A DNA stretch of 63,253 bases from Tumebacillus flagellatus (lineage in GTDB: Bacteria; Bacillota; Bacilli; Tumebacillales; Tumebacillaceae), in contig NZ_JMIR01000025.1 in NCBI RefSeq assembly GCF_000714935.1, forward strand, positions 1-63,253, read 5' to 3'. This document shows, in pieces, positions 8,501 to 15,732 of the stretch; position 1 is the stretch's first letter, and each line of letters starts with the position of its first letter. The position numbers and the translations under genes are program-made. Under the pieces are notes generated by a model. That model was not told the DNA's origin. It saw only the letters and a list, made by a program, of their open reading frames with translations, and made no database searches.

Positions 8501-10174
8501 GGCTACGATCCGACGGGACGCTTCCTCCCGTTCGCCGACGCCGAAGCGGCGGCAACGTCCGAAACCGTAGCCGAGACCGACGCGCTCTCCGATCTGCCGC
8601 CTGATGTTCGTCAGATGCTGACGATCGGTCTGCTCTGCAACAACGCGTCGATCGAACGAGAGGACACGGACAACTCCTCCTGCAAAGCGATCGGCGACCC
8701 GACGGAAGCCGCGCTGCTCACCGTCGGTCTCAAAGCAGGTCTCTCCAAGGAAACCTGGACCCGCCACCGGGAGATTCCCTTTGATTCCAACACCGGCAGC
8801 ATGAGCGTCGTCTGCCAAGAGGAGCAAAACTGCCTCCTGTTCACCAAGGGCTCTCCCGAAGCGATCCTCGGCAAATGCACGCACTACCTGCTCGACGGCA
8901 AGCCCAAGGAACTGACCGACGAGATTCGCGAGCAGATCACCCGCGACAACCACGAGATGGCAGAACTTGCCCTCCGCGTGCTGGGCTTTGCGTACCGCGA
9001 ACTCTGCGACGACGAAGACCCGCACACGGCGGAAGACAGCGGTCTGATCTACGTCGGTCTCATGGGCATGATCGACCCGCCGAAAGCGGACGTCGCCGTC
9101 TCGATTGCCGAAGCCCGGGCGCTTGGCATCAAGCCGGTGATGATTACCGGCGACCACCCGATCACCGCCAAAGCGATCGGTCTGCAGCTCGGCATCTACC
9201 AAGAGGGCGATTCCATTCTCACCGGCGCCGACTTGGACCAACTCCCCCCCGCCGAGCTCAAAGCGATCGTGCAAAAAACATCTGTGTTCGCCCGCGTCTC
9301 CCCCGAACACAAACTGCGCATCGTCGAAGCGTACCAAGCCAACGGTGAAGTGGTCGCGATGACGGGCGACGGCGTCAACGACGCGCCCGCCGTTCGCAAA
9401 GCGGACGTCGGGATCGCGATGGGCGAAAAGGGCACGGACATCACCAAAAACACCGCCGGCATCGTCCTCCTCCAAGACCACTTCCAAGCGATCGTGGAAG
9501 GCATCAAGGAAGGGCGCACGATCATCGGCAACATCCGCAAAGCGATCGGCTGTCTCTTGACCGGCAACTTGGCGGAAGTGTTGGTGACGGCGACTTCGGT
9601 GATCATCGGACTGCCGATGCCGCTCATCCCGCTGCAAGTGCTCTTGATGAACTTGCTGACCGACGCTCTTCCCGCGATGGTGCTCGCCACCAACTCCACC
9701 TCTTCTGCCGAAGAAGGAGCTCCGCGCCAAGATGTCGTGGACAAATCGCTCTACCGCCGCGTCCTCACGCGCGGTGTGGTGCTGGGCATCGGCGCACTCG
9801 GCGTGTTTGCGGGCAGCCTCTCGACGGGCATCGCCTTGCCGGTCGCTCAAACGATGGCGTTTGCCACGCTCGTCGCCGGACAGCTCATCCAAACCGTCTC
9901 CTGGCGGCAGATGGGATCGAACCGGAAATCCACGTGGCAAAACGACCGCCTGCTGTACGCCGCGATGGGCGTCTCTTGGCTCGCGTTGGGTGCTTCGATC
10001 TACATCCCCGGCCTGCAACGCATCTTTGCCACGGCACCGCTCCATCCGCTGCATTGGGGCGTTTCCGTCGCCGTCGCCGGATCGGTCTCGAAAATCTCCA
10101 ACACGTTGCTGCACGAAAAAGCCTTCGACTCCGAGTCGAAGGCTTTTTTTCGTTGCCTGTGCGTTTTATTCTGA
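5537..10174 (+). CDS. Giant CtpI/CtpH-like cation-transporting P-type ATPase
   Basis: 1545 residues from the TTG at 5537 (AAAGGAGGGG eight bases upstream). Residues 1-75 are a heavy-metal-associated-like fold (RLPGRVRLEI, ALRALPGVLDVRCN) without an obvious CxxC. Residues 170-620 look like a degenerate first ATPase half with membrane segments. The catalytic half has actuator TGES (802-805), PEGLP in the transport helix (from 918), phosphorylated Asp in DKTGT (961) and hinge TGDGVNDAP (from 1276). PEGLP is typical of P2 (Ca2+/Mg2+-like) pumps rather than CPC metal pumps. The fused layout and length match mycobacterial CtpH/CtpI; the ion is unknown. Small membrane proteins flank it. Oddly, the last codons run through an intrinsic terminator, and the stop lies beyond the T-tract. 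Confidence 0.85.
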   Translation: MNVRIAHRLPGRVRLEIVEMQRSPVLAYRIEQALRALPGVLDVRCNTETGRALVRLDDRRIQAEALVRVLERMKRGAQTDTRSAVAATSERQAESSPHILPKNELAQSLSTLAEKTTSAIQSLTSRTGLLPATEPSDSKSSPSAANPYRIPLTVSAGLLGLFALKRLFIGRSALASAPGPFLAAAAMSIAAGYPALRRGTEQAIKQRRRNPDLWLGAAALGLAALRENLLALSSITLLNVAMYRRHERLSPCEPTMLHPELERHGRTMTRAAVWLAPAAWLLTGNPMAALAVLLAANPRPAMVSHKHAWAQAERHAHDNGLPLPRTGNLEALGSAKSIVLADGTTLTEHTQDLKVQTVREDMNTEKTISLAASLLEKLDAHPLRGALLKSAVHEKRTHRTAFHVEGHEDGVRGTINGHETFFGTKDYIQSLNLPFDLSPFVFQERRLRRDGYKPYLLVQDGELLALIGSKQQLNSTWSERVAAWQERGYDVRCLQRGERVPCELEMMTPHEIQAELDSGRPVVIFGDHDLPTANPLLATLSLDEIERFDELLQTCAEAGEQIERDLQLVKAWNKVGIGVALLAPRSAPLINLLGDFVSVALLSRQFRSRHATATVAGKQAHAQTPTNKLLRANPNTDHNWHAIPAADVLKKWNSRDSGLTAAEVRALQDRFGVNELEAPQPPHPLGIFFGQFKEFSTVILLGATAVSLLMGERFNALCMGGILVVNAVIGTMQEIRSASVLQALQARDTMQTKVVRDNSESMISVRDLVPGDIVLLEAGDSAPADLRVLESWNLEVNESILTGESVPAKKRAGELPLETGLADRTNLLYMGTNLTTGRVKAVVIATGLATQIGALQSLLHTEDHAPTPLQQRVDSIGKRFVLGALAAGVVLGIAGWMRGMPPLQLLLSSVTLAASAIPEGLPLTITIALTAGVTRMAKRKAVVRKLASLESLGRVTVICSDKTGTLTRNEMTVKRIATVSQKLTVTGEGYDPTGRFLPFADAEAAATSETVAETDALSDLPPDVRQMLTIGLLCNNASIEREDTDNSSCKAIGDPTEAALLTVGLKAGLSKETWTRHREIPFDSNTGSMSVVCQEEQNCLLFTKGSPEAILGKCTHYLLDGKPKELTDEIREQITRDNHEMAELALRVLGFAYRELCDDEDPHTAEDSGLIYVGLMGMIDPPKADVAVSIAEARALGIKPVMITGDHPITAKAIGLQLGIYQEGDSILTGADLDQLPPAELKAIVQKTSVFARVSPEHKLRIVEAYQANGEVVAMTGDGVNDAPAVRKADVGIAMGEKGTDITKNTAGIVLLQDHFQAIVEGIKEGRTIIGNIRKAIGCLLTGNLAEVLVTATSVIIGLPMPLIPLQVLLMNLLTDALPAMVLATNSTSSAEEGAPRQDVVDKSLYRRVLTRGVVLGIGALGVFAGSLSTGIALPVAQTMAFATLVAGQLIQTVSWRQMGSNRKSTWQNDRLLYAAMGVSWLALGASIYIPGLQRIFATAPLHPLHWGVSVAVAGSVSKISNTLLHEKAFDSESKAFFRCLCVLF
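10116..10150. terminator. Bidirectional terminator lying inside the ATPase reading frame
   Basis: Perfect 12-bp inverted repeat (AGCCTTCGACTC, arms 10120-10131 and 10133-10144) with A-run before and T-run after. It is well placed to stop both the ATPase (+) and terC (-) transcripts, yet lies upstream of the ATPase stop codon at 10172-10174. Confidence 0.85.
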
Positions 10175-10178
10175 GGCG

Positions 10179-10871
10179 TTAGGTACGACCCAACTTGCGA
10201 ACCACTTTGACCTCCCGACGCGAGAGAAGGAGGCCGATGATCAAGACAAACACGGACACCAACCAGGGAAACAACCACGCCGTCCGCGGGAAGTACGCCG
10301 TCAGATACGTGCCCGTCACGCGGTCTTCGAGGATCATCTCCCCCGCCGTGTACCCGAGCAACAACGCCCCTGCCCACACGATGACCGGAAAGCGGGCCAT
10401 CAACTTCGCCAGTAAATTTGCGCCCCAGATGATCAGGGGAATCGAGACGGCAAGTCCGATCCCGATCAGCACCAAGTTGCCCTGCGCCGTCGCGGCGACC
10501 GCCACGGTGTTGTCGAGACTCATCACGAGGTCGGCGACGATGATCGTCCGCACCGCCCGCCACAAGCTGTCATGCTGGCGGATGTGTCCTCCGTCGTCTT
10601 CGCTCTTCAAAAGCTTCAACGCGATCCAGATCAGCAAGAGTCCGCCGAGCGCTTGCAGCATGGGGATCTGCAACAGCCGAAGCGCCACGAACGTCAGCAA
10701 GACCATGCAGACGACCGCGCCCAAGGAACCCCAGAGAAACGCGACTCGTCTCTGCTTGGCAGGTAAATTCCGGCATGCCAAGGCGATGACGACCGCGTTG
10801 TCGCCAGACAGCACCAAATTGATCAGTATGATCTTAAAAAGAATGATCGCATAGAGAGTCGTCGGTTCCAC
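10179..10871 (-). CDS. TerC/YjbE-family integral membrane protein
   Basis: 230 residues from a GTG at 10871 behind GGGAGG; a much longer open frame upstream is not coding. About seven membrane segments. The TerC hallmark NLVLSGDNAVVIALA near residue 20 and its repeat VADLVMSLDNTVAVAA in the second half carry the conserved acidic SxDN residues inside membrane helices. TerC proteins are linked to tellurite resistance and, in Bacillus (MeeF/MeeY), to manganese export during protein secretion. The direction is convergent with the P-type ATPase. Substrate is inferred from family. Start choice is firm because of the ribosome site. Confidence 0.88.
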   Translation of the reverse strand: MEPTTLYAIILFKIILINLVLSGDNAVVIALACRNLPAKQRRVAFLWGSLGAVVCMVLLTFVALRLLQIPMLQALGGLLLIWIALKLLKSEDDGGHIRQHDSLWRAVRTIIVADLVMSLDNTVAVAATAQGNLVLIGIGLAVSIPLIIWGANLLAKLMARFPVIVWAGALLLGYTAGEMILEDRVTGTYLTAYFPRTAWLFPWLVSVFVLIIGLLLSRREVKVVRKLGRT

Positions 10872-10949
10872 ATTTGCACCTCCCTTGTCCGCTATAATAG
10901 TATGGGGCTTGGCATACCCTATATGCGTGACAGGCGGTCTCGTCCGATG

Positions 10950-10985
10950 AAAAAACCGACCCTGCGCGTACCGGGTCGGTTTTTT
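10950..10985. terminator. Bidirectional terminator
   Basis: AAAAAACCGACCC and GGGTCGGTTTTTT arms; ends the small gene at 10994-11176 on the minus strand. Confidence 0.85.
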
Positions 10986-10993
10986 CTCCACTC

Positions 10994-11176
10994 TTATTCG
11001 TCGCCTTTGGTTTTGATGTTGTGGTGTTTGTTCAGATGCAAGAGATCCGGTTTGAAGGCTTGAATCATGTTCTCCCACAGCGTCGTGTCTTCGTCTCCTG
11101 CTGTCGTCATGTCGTACGGGACGGGTTCGTGGTCCCCGATAAAGTTCGGATCGTGCGGGCTTTTGTTGTCGTTCAA
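10994..11176 (-). CDS. Small acidic protein, unknown function
   Basis: 60 residues from a TTG at 11176, nine bases after AAAGGAGG; an ATG nearer the ribosome site is in another frame and gives no convincing protein. The product is polar, rich in Asp, His, Asn and Pro (DPNFIGDHEPVPYD, then LWENMIQAFKPDLLHL), with no membrane segment. A strong terminator follows. I do not recognise a family. It is divergent from the phnD-like gene, so the 100-base gap holds both promoters. Confidence 0.6.
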   Translation of the reverse strand: MNDNKSPHDPNFIGDHEPVPYDMTTAGDEDTTLWENMIQAFKPDLLHLNKHHNIKTKGDE

Positions 11177-11214
11177 GAATCATGACCTCCTTTGTCCATT
11201 CCTCTCTATTCTGT

Positions 11215-11244
11215 TTGATTCTCCCGTCTGTTATTCGGTATAAT
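11215..11244 (+). promoter_or_regulatory. Sigma-A-like promoter for phnD-phnE
   Basis: TTGATT at 11215-11220 and TATAAT at 11239-11244 with an 18-base spacer, 35 bases before the ATG. No clear Pho box was recognised. Confidence 0.6.
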
Positions 11245-11279
11245 CTGCCATAGGTACATAGAGGAGGATTCAAAACACC

Positions 11280-12194
11280 ATGAAACGAAAAAAACGCAGC
11301 CTGTTCACGCTCCTCATGACGCTGGTGCTGTCGCTTGCCGCCGTCGGTTGCGGCAACAACTCCGCACAGCCGAAGCAAGAAGCGCCCGCCGCAAACGAAG
11401 TGGCGAAGCAGATTTCCGTCGGCTTGATCCCGGCTGAAGCGAAAGTGTCCGACCAAGCGCTGGAGAAATTCCGCACCTATTTGGAACAACAGACCGGGGC
11501 GAAAGTCACGATGGGCAACTACCCGGACTACAACGGCGTCGTCGAAGCGATGAACGCCGGCAAGCTCGACATGGCGTTTCTCGGTCCGCTGACCTACGTG
11601 ATCGCCCATCACAAAGGCGGAGCGCGCGCCATCGCCGCCAAAACTTCCAAGGGAGTTCCCTACTACTACTCTTACATCCTCGTACATCAAGGCGCGCCGT
11701 ACAACACGCTTGACGACCTGCTCAAAGACAGCAAGAACGTCGACTTCGCGTTCGGCGACATCAACTCCACCTCCGGTTCGCTGGTGCCGGGCGTCGAATT
11801 GAAGAAACGCGGCGTGTTCCGCTCCAAGGACGACTCCGACTTCAAGAGCGTGGTCTACACCGGAGCGCACGACGTCACCGCCCTCTCGATCCAGAACAAA
11901 AAAGTGACCGCCGGTGCCATCGACTCCTCTTACTACGACAAACTCGTCGAGCAGAAGAAAGTCGATCCGACGCAGTTCAAGAAGATCTGGCAATCGGACC
12001 GGCTGTTCCAATACCCGTTTGCCGTCTCCAAATCGGTCAACGACGCGACGGCGCAAAAGCTCCAAGACGCGCTCGTCAACTTGAAGGACAAGGAAGTCCT
12101 CGACGCGTTCGCAGCCGACGGGTTCGTCAAAGCCAGCGACCAAGACTATGCCTCCATCCGCGCCGTCGCCGAAGCTGACGGTCGCTTGAAGTAA
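11280..12194 (+). CDS. phnD: Phosphonate/phosphate-type ABC transporter substrate-binding lipoprotein
   Basis: 304 residues behind GAGGAGG. A lipoprotein signal peptide ends LAAVGC with the lipid-bearing Cys at 24, followed by a polar linker. The rest matches PhnD-type periplasmic-binding proteins: VGLIPAEAKVSDQALEKF at the start, KLDMAFLGPLTYV around residues 97-110, GDINSTSGSLVPG (about 160), where the phosphonate-binding STSG loop sits, and GAIDSSYYDKLVE. It would capture phosphonate, phosphite or phosphate outside the membrane and deliver it to the PhnE permease encoded 13 bases downstream. The usual ATPase PhnC is not next to it. The exact ligand cannot be told from sequence. Confidence 0.88.
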   Translation: MKRKKRSLFTLLMTLVLSLAAVGCGNNSAQPKQEAPAANEVAKQISVGLIPAEAKVSDQALEKFRTYLEQQTGAKVTMGNYPDYNGVVEAMNAGKLDMAFLGPLTYVIAHHKGGARAIAAKTSKGVPYYYSYILVHQGAPYNTLDDLLKDSKNVDFAFGDINSTSGSLVPGVELKKRGVFRSKDDSDFKSVVYTGAHDVTALSIQNKKVTAGAIDSSYYDKLVEQKKVDPTQFKKIWQSDRLFQYPFAVSKSVNDATAQKLQDALVNLKDKEVLDAFAADGFVKASDQDYASIRAVAEADGRLK

Positions 12195-12207
12195 GGAGCT
12201 CGCACAG

Positions 12208-12978
12208 ATGTCTCCGAAACCGTCGAGCAAGGTCGGGCGCTGGCTGCTCTGGCTCGCTCTGCTCGCGCTCTTGGTCTGGAGCATGAAGTCGACGGGAACG
12301 GACCTCACCCAACTGCTGAATCTCGGCAGCACGTTCTCGTTCGTCTCGCAAAACTGGTTCCCGCCGGACTGGTCGGTGCTGAACAAAGCGCTCACCAACT
12401 CGTGGCTGACGCTGCAAATCGCGTTCGTCGGTACGACGTTCGGCTTGGTGTTCGGGCTGCTGCTCTCCTTTGCGGCCGCCCGCACCACGCCGGTGCCGCG
12501 CTTCATCCACACCGGGCTTCGCACGCTGCTGAGTTTTATCCGCTCCGTGCCGGAAATCGTCTGGGGCCTGCTGTTTGTGCCGACGTTCGGCCTCGGTCCG
12601 TTCGCGGGCGTGGCGGCGATTTTGCTGCATAACATCGGCGTGCTCGGCAAGTTGATCGCCGAACTGATCGAAGCGTCGGAAGTCGGCCCGCAGGAAGCGA
12701 TTCTCGCGACGGGCGGCAACCGCCTGCATGTGTTGCGGTTGGCCGTATTGCCGGAGATTCTGCCCAACATCTACTCACAGTATTTTTACCGATTGGAAGT
12801 CGCCATCCGCACGTCGCTGGTGCTCGGGTTCATTGGCGCGGGCGGGCTTGGCAACATGCTGTTCCTCGATTTCAAAGTGTTCGACTACCAGGCCGTCGCA
12901 GTGGAAGTGCTCGTCATCATGCTGCTCGTCATCGTCATCGACACGCTCGGCGGGTATGTACGCAAACGCACCATCTGA
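12208..12978 (+). CDS. phnE: Phosphonate-type ABC transporter permease
   Basis: 256 residues, start ATG behind AAGGAGCT, 13 bases after phnD. It has about six membrane segments and the binding-protein-dependent transport fold, with the EAA-type cytoplasmic loop ELIEASEVGPQEAILATGGNRLHVLRLAVLP (spanning about 150-180) that docks on the ATPase. Sequence features RSVPEIVWGLLFV and GAGGLGNML are typical of PhnE. It forms the membrane channel for PhnD. No phnC is adjacent; the gene downstream is unrelated DUF2203, so the pair must use an ATPase encoded elsewhere or be part of an incomplete system. Confidence 0.88.
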   Translation: MSPKPSSKVGRWLLWLALLALLVWSMKSTGTDLTQLLNLGSTFSFVSQNWFPPDWSVLNKALTNSWLTLQIAFVGTTFGLVFGLLLSFAAARTTPVPRFIHTGLRTLLSFIRSVPEIVWGLLFVPTFGLGPFAGVAAILLHNIGVLGKLIAELIEASEVGPQEAILATGGNRLHVLRLAVLPEILPNIYSQYFYRLEVAIRTSLVLGFIGAGGLGNMLFLDFKVFDYQAVAVEVLVIMLLVIVIDTLGGYVRKRTI

Positions 12979-12993
12979 CGGGAGGCGAGAACC

Positions 12994-13395
12994 ATGGGGA
13001 AGAAAAAGTACTTTACTTTGGCGGAGGCAAACGCCCTCGTGCCGCGCTTGGAAACCATGCTCGGTCAACTGCAAGGGCTGAAACGCGACCTGCAGCGCAA
13101 GTACCACCAATTGCAAGAGATCAAGAAAGCGTACTCCGAAGCTTCGACGTTGCAACGCGACGCGTTCTTCCAAGAAGAAGCGGAGTTGGAGTTTCTGATG
13201 TGGAGCGCCAATTCGATGTTGCAGCAGATCTTGGACACCGGCGTGGAAGTCAAGGACATCGACACCGGGCTGTGCGATTTCTATGCCGTCATGGGCGGCC
13301 AAGAGATCTACCTCTGCTGGAAGCAGGGCGAGCCGGAGATCACCCATTGGCACGGCATCTACGAAGGATTTATCGGGCGCAAGAAATTTGAGTAA
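12994..13395 (+). CDS. DUF2203 family protein
   Basis: 133 residues, ATG behind GGGAGG, 15 bases after phnE. N-terminal YFTLAEANALVPRLE followed by a long helical region (coiled coil about 20-60) and the C-terminal signature DFYAVMGGQEIYLCWKQGEPEITHWHGI identify DUF2203. This is a small cytosolic protein of unknown function found in many Bacillales and actinobacteria. The final part is rich in His, Trp and acidic residues and could bind a metal, which is inference. It is probably co-transcribed with phnDE, and the unit ends in a strong bidirectional terminator. Confidence 0.82.
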   Translation: MGKKKYFTLAEANALVPRLETMLGQLQGLKRDLQRKYHQLQEIKKAYSEASTLQRDAFFQEEAELEFLMWSANSMLQQILDTGVEVKDIDTGLCDFYAVMGGQEIYLCWKQGEPEITHWHGIYEGFIGRKKFE

Positions 13396-13442
13396 AAAAC
13401 ACCCCTGTCCACAGGATGAGCCGTGGAGCAGGGGTGTTTTTT
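13394..13442. terminator. Bidirectional terminator between phnE/DUF2203 and the FAS/PKS-like operon
   Basis: AAAAAACACCCCTG and CAGGGGTGTTTTTT arms around a short inner hairpin; ends both converging operons. Confidence 0.9.
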
Positions 13443-13459
13443 GCATACGTATGTCGGCA

Positions 13460-13942
13460 TTAGCGGCGGGTCGATTTCTTCTCGTCGGGGAGGAAGTAGT
13501 TCGGATGCTGTTCGACCGCTCGTCCCGTGCGGGACACCCAAGCTTCCGGCCATTGAATCAGCAACTTCCGCGTTTCGACCGACATCATCGCGTGGTCGGT
13601 GCGGGCGCGCATGATCAGCTTGCCCGTCGCTTGGTCGTACACGCGGTATCGAAACGAGACCATCACTTTCTCCTGCAAGAGATAGTGCATGACGATCAAG
13701 ATGTCCGAATCAAGCGTTGCCGGTTCCACGTAATCCAGTTGCGCCCGCACGACAGGGAGCGCAAAGCCCAGTTCGTTGAAATCACTCGGGCCCAAATCCA
13801 GCACGTCGCGGGCAAATTCCCAGCGGCACGCTTCCAGCCATTGCAGGTACATGCTGTGATGCACGACCTGCATCGAGTCGACTTCATGAAACCGCACTCT
13901 CAGGGTGTGGCGGAATCCGCTCTCCTGCGCAAGTTGACTCAT
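13460..13942 (-). CDS. Acyl thioesterase, 4HBT (YbgC/FadM) hotdog family
   Basis: 160 residues; its ATG overlaps the stop of the upstream ketosynthase as TAATG, so it is translationally coupled and the last gene of the operon. Single hotdog domain with the 4HBT active-site region VRFHEVDSMQVVHHSMYLQWLEACR (about residues 16-40), where the D residue and the HH-x-x-YL-x-W segment are catalytic in the family. It hydrolyses acyl thioesters. In this operon it most likely releases the finished chain from the acyl carrier protein, as hotdog thioesterases do in aryl-polyene-type clusters. Chain type unknown. Confidence 0.85.
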   Translation of the reverse strand: MSQLAQESGFRHTLRVRFHEVDSMQVVHHSMYLQWLEACRWEFARDVLDLGPSDFNELGFALPVVRAQLDYVEPATLDSDILIVMHYLLQEKVMVSFRYRVYDQATGKLIMRARTDHAMMSVETRKLLIQWPEAWVSRTGRAVEQHPNYFLPDEKKSTRR

Positions 13943-15159
13943 TACGCTTCGTACGCTCCGACCACGACAGACGCCGTGTTGCCGCCAAACGCAAACGAGT
14001 TGGAGAGGATCGTCTTGACCGCCATCTTTCGAACTTCGTTCGGCACGAAGTCATACCCCTCTCCCATCGGGTTCGAGAAGTTGATCGTCGCCGGGAGGAA
14101 GTGGTGGTAGAGCGCCAACACGGAGGTGACGAATTCGACCGCACCAGCCGTCCCCAGCGTGTGACCGAGCTGCGACTTGGACGAGGAGATCGGCACTTGC
14201 TTGGCGCGTTCGCCGAACACTTCCTCGATCGCGTGCAACTCCATCGAGTCGTTGTACGGCGTGCCGGTGCCGTGCGCGTTGATGTAGTCGATGTCTTCCG
14301 GCTTCAGACCTGCGTCGCGCAGCGCTGCCAGCATCGAACGGATCGCGCCGCCGCCTTTCGGGTCCGGCGAAGTCGCATGGTACGCGTCGTTGGAGATGCC
14401 GTAGCCGAGCACTTCCGCGTAGATGCGCGCGCCGCGGGCGAGCGCGTGCTCCAGTTCTTCGACGATCACGATCGCCGACGCTTCGCCGAGCGTCAGGCCG
14501 TCGCGGTCTTCGTTGAACGGGCGGCAGGTCGACTTGGAGAGGGATTTCAGAACGGTGAAGCCGCTGAAGGAAATCGCGGAGTACGGGTCCACGCCCCCTG
14601 CGATCATCACGTCCGCTTTTCCGTCACGGATGTAGTCGGTTGCGCATCCGATCGCGTTGCCGCCTGCCGCACACGCGGTAACGACCGTCGAGAGCGGGCC
14701 GCGCACGTCAAATTCCTTGGCGACGTTGCCGGCGATCGCCGACGTCGGGACGTTGAGGATGTATTCGTGGCGCGCGACGCCGGTCGCTTTTTTCTCCCGG
14801 TAGAAGCGCTCGCGGGCATTGACGCCGCCAAGCGAAGTCGCGATCGACACGCCGGTGCGGAAACGGTTCAGTTGGTCCTTGGACAGCCCTGCGTCCACGA
14901 CGGCCATCTTCGCGGCTGCGACGGCGGTTTGGGTGGTTTCGTCATACGAACTCCACTCCGTCACGTCGAATTTCTCCGGGGAGAAGTCCTTGATCTCTGC
15001 GCCCGATTGGAACGGGTAGCGCTCGATGTCCACGAGGGATTTCAGCGGTGCGGTGCCGCAACGGCCGGTCAAGAGCCCGTCGAGGAACTCTTCTTTGCCG
15101 TTGCCGATCGCGGAAAGGACGCCGATCCCGGTGATCACAATTCGTCTCACTGTCTGCAC
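13942..15159 (-). CDS. Beta-ketoacyl-ACP synthase, active subunit (KS-alpha, FabF-like)
   Basis: 405 residues with a complete thiolase-fold ketosynthase. The active triad is present: Cys163 in TACAAGG, His296 in NAHGTGT and His333 in KSQLGHTLG, with Lys328. Length and motifs equal FabF. It condenses malonyl-ACP with a growing acyl chain. Ten bases separate it from the ACP gene upstream, and it is followed by the coupled thioesterase. The partner KS encoded four genes upstream has lost every catalytic residue, so together they look like a KS-alpha/chain-length-factor pair rather than two FabF paralogues. Product class is inferred. Confidence 0.92.
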   Translation of the reverse strand: MQTVRRIVITGIGVLSAIGNGKEEFLDGLLTGRCGTAPLKSLVDIERYPFQSGAEIKDFSPEKFDVTEWSSYDETTQTAVAAAKMAVVDAGLSKDQLNRFRTGVSIATSLGGVNARERFYREKKATGVARHEYILNVPTSAIAGNVAKEFDVRGPLSTVVTACAAGGNAIGCATDYIRDGKADVMIAGGVDPYSAISFSGFTVLKSLSKSTCRPFNEDRDGLTLGEASAIVIVEELEHALARGARIYAEVLGYGISNDAYHATSPDPKGGGAIRSMLAALRDAGLKPEDIDYINAHGTGTPYNDSMELHAIEEVFGERAKQVPISSSKSQLGHTLGTAGAVEFVTSVLALYHHFLPATINFSNPMGEGYDFVPNEVRKMAVKTILSNSFAFGGNTASVVVGAYEA

Positions 15160-15168
15160 CCCCTGGAT

Positions 15169-15426
15169 TTACAGTTCCGGACGGTTGGCCCGGATGAACT
15201 CGCAAATGCGGTTGACCGATTGGAAGATGTCCATGTCGTCGTCGCCGATGGTCACATCAAATTGCTTGCCGATTGCGATGACCAATTCCAGCGCGTCGAT
15301 GGAGTCGAGGCCGAGGCCTTCGCCGAACAGCGGCGCCGCGTCTTCGATTTCGTCCGCCGTGACGTCGAGGTCGAGGCGGGCGATGATGCATTCCTTAACT
15401 TGGGTTTCGAGAGTTGCTGCGGTCAT
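15169..15426 (-). CDS. Acyl carrier protein, second copy
   Basis: 85 residues with the four-helix acyl carrier fold and phosphopantetheine attachment Ser42 in GLDSIDALEL. The remainder is strongly acidic (GDDDMDIFQSV). It carries growing chains as thioesters between the operon's enzymes. It is almost identical to the ACP encoded immediately upstream, differing mainly in the first helix and near the C-terminus (RANRPEL versus RSARPEL). PLFGEGLGLDSIDALELV is the form I associate with polyene/type II PKS-like carriers rather than primary AcpP (which usually has DSLDxVEL). Confidence 0.93.
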   Translation of the reverse strand: MTAATLETQVKECIIARLDLDVTADEIEDAAPLFGEGLGLDSIDALELVIAIGKQFDVTIGDDDMDIFQSVNRICEFIRANRPEL

Positions 15427-15441
15427 GTGTGGGCTCCTCCC

Positions 15442-15702
15442 TTACAGTTCCGGACGTGCGGAACGGATGAATTCGCAGATGCGGTTGACGGATTGGAAGA
15501 TGTCCATGTCGTCGTCGCCGATGGTCACGTCAAATTGCTTGCCGATCGCGATGACCAATTCCAGCGCGTCGATGGAGTCGAGGCCGAGACCTTCGCCGAA
15601 CAGCGGCGCTGCGTCTTCGATTTCGTCGACGGTGACGTCGAGGTCCAAACGGTCGATGATACACTGTTTGACTTGTTGCTCAAGGGTTTTCGTGGTTTCC
15701 AT
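15442..15702 (-). CDS. Acyl carrier protein, first copy
   Basis: 86 residues, phosphopantetheine Ser43 in GLDSIDALEL. Tandem near-duplicate of the following gene, 15 bases apart; from residue 25 to about 80 the two proteins are essentially the same, and their DNA is also very alike, suggesting recent duplication or gene conversion. Two ACPs are also found in aryl polyene clusters, but there they are divergent. Holo-ACP synthase is not encoded here, so a genome-wide enzyme must add the phosphopantetheine arm. Confidence 0.93.
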   Translation of the reverse strand: METTKTLEQQVKQCIIDRLDLDVTVDEIEDAAPLFGEGLGLDSIDALELVIAIGKQFDVTIGDDDMDIFQSVNRICEFIRSARPEL

Positions 15703-15732
15703 GTAATAGAGCCTCCTTGGGGGATGTAGGGG

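Noticed and set aside
6653..10114. A 1153-codon open frame on the minus strand opposite the P-type ATPase
   Set aside because: It is antisense to a gene with intact catalytic motifs; its composition (Arg, His, Asp, Val, Gln rich) is the usual shadow of GC-rich codons, and it has no ribosome site or recognisable domain.
10179..12770. An 863-codon minus-strand frame containing TerC at its end
   Set aside because: Only the last 230 codons are TerC, with a GTG and GGGAGG; the upstream part is antisense to phnD/phnE and crosses a terminator.
12208..12978. Reading phnE as the permease of a phosphate (Pst) system
   Set aside because: Motifs and pairing with a PhnD-type binding protein fit PhnE; no pstA, pstB or pstC partners are present.
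15169..15702. Treating the two ACPs as the primary AcpP
   Set aside because: The attachment motif is GLDSIDALEL rather than the usual DSLDxVE, and there are two copies inside a KS-alpha/KS-beta operon without plsX, fabD or rnc neighbours.
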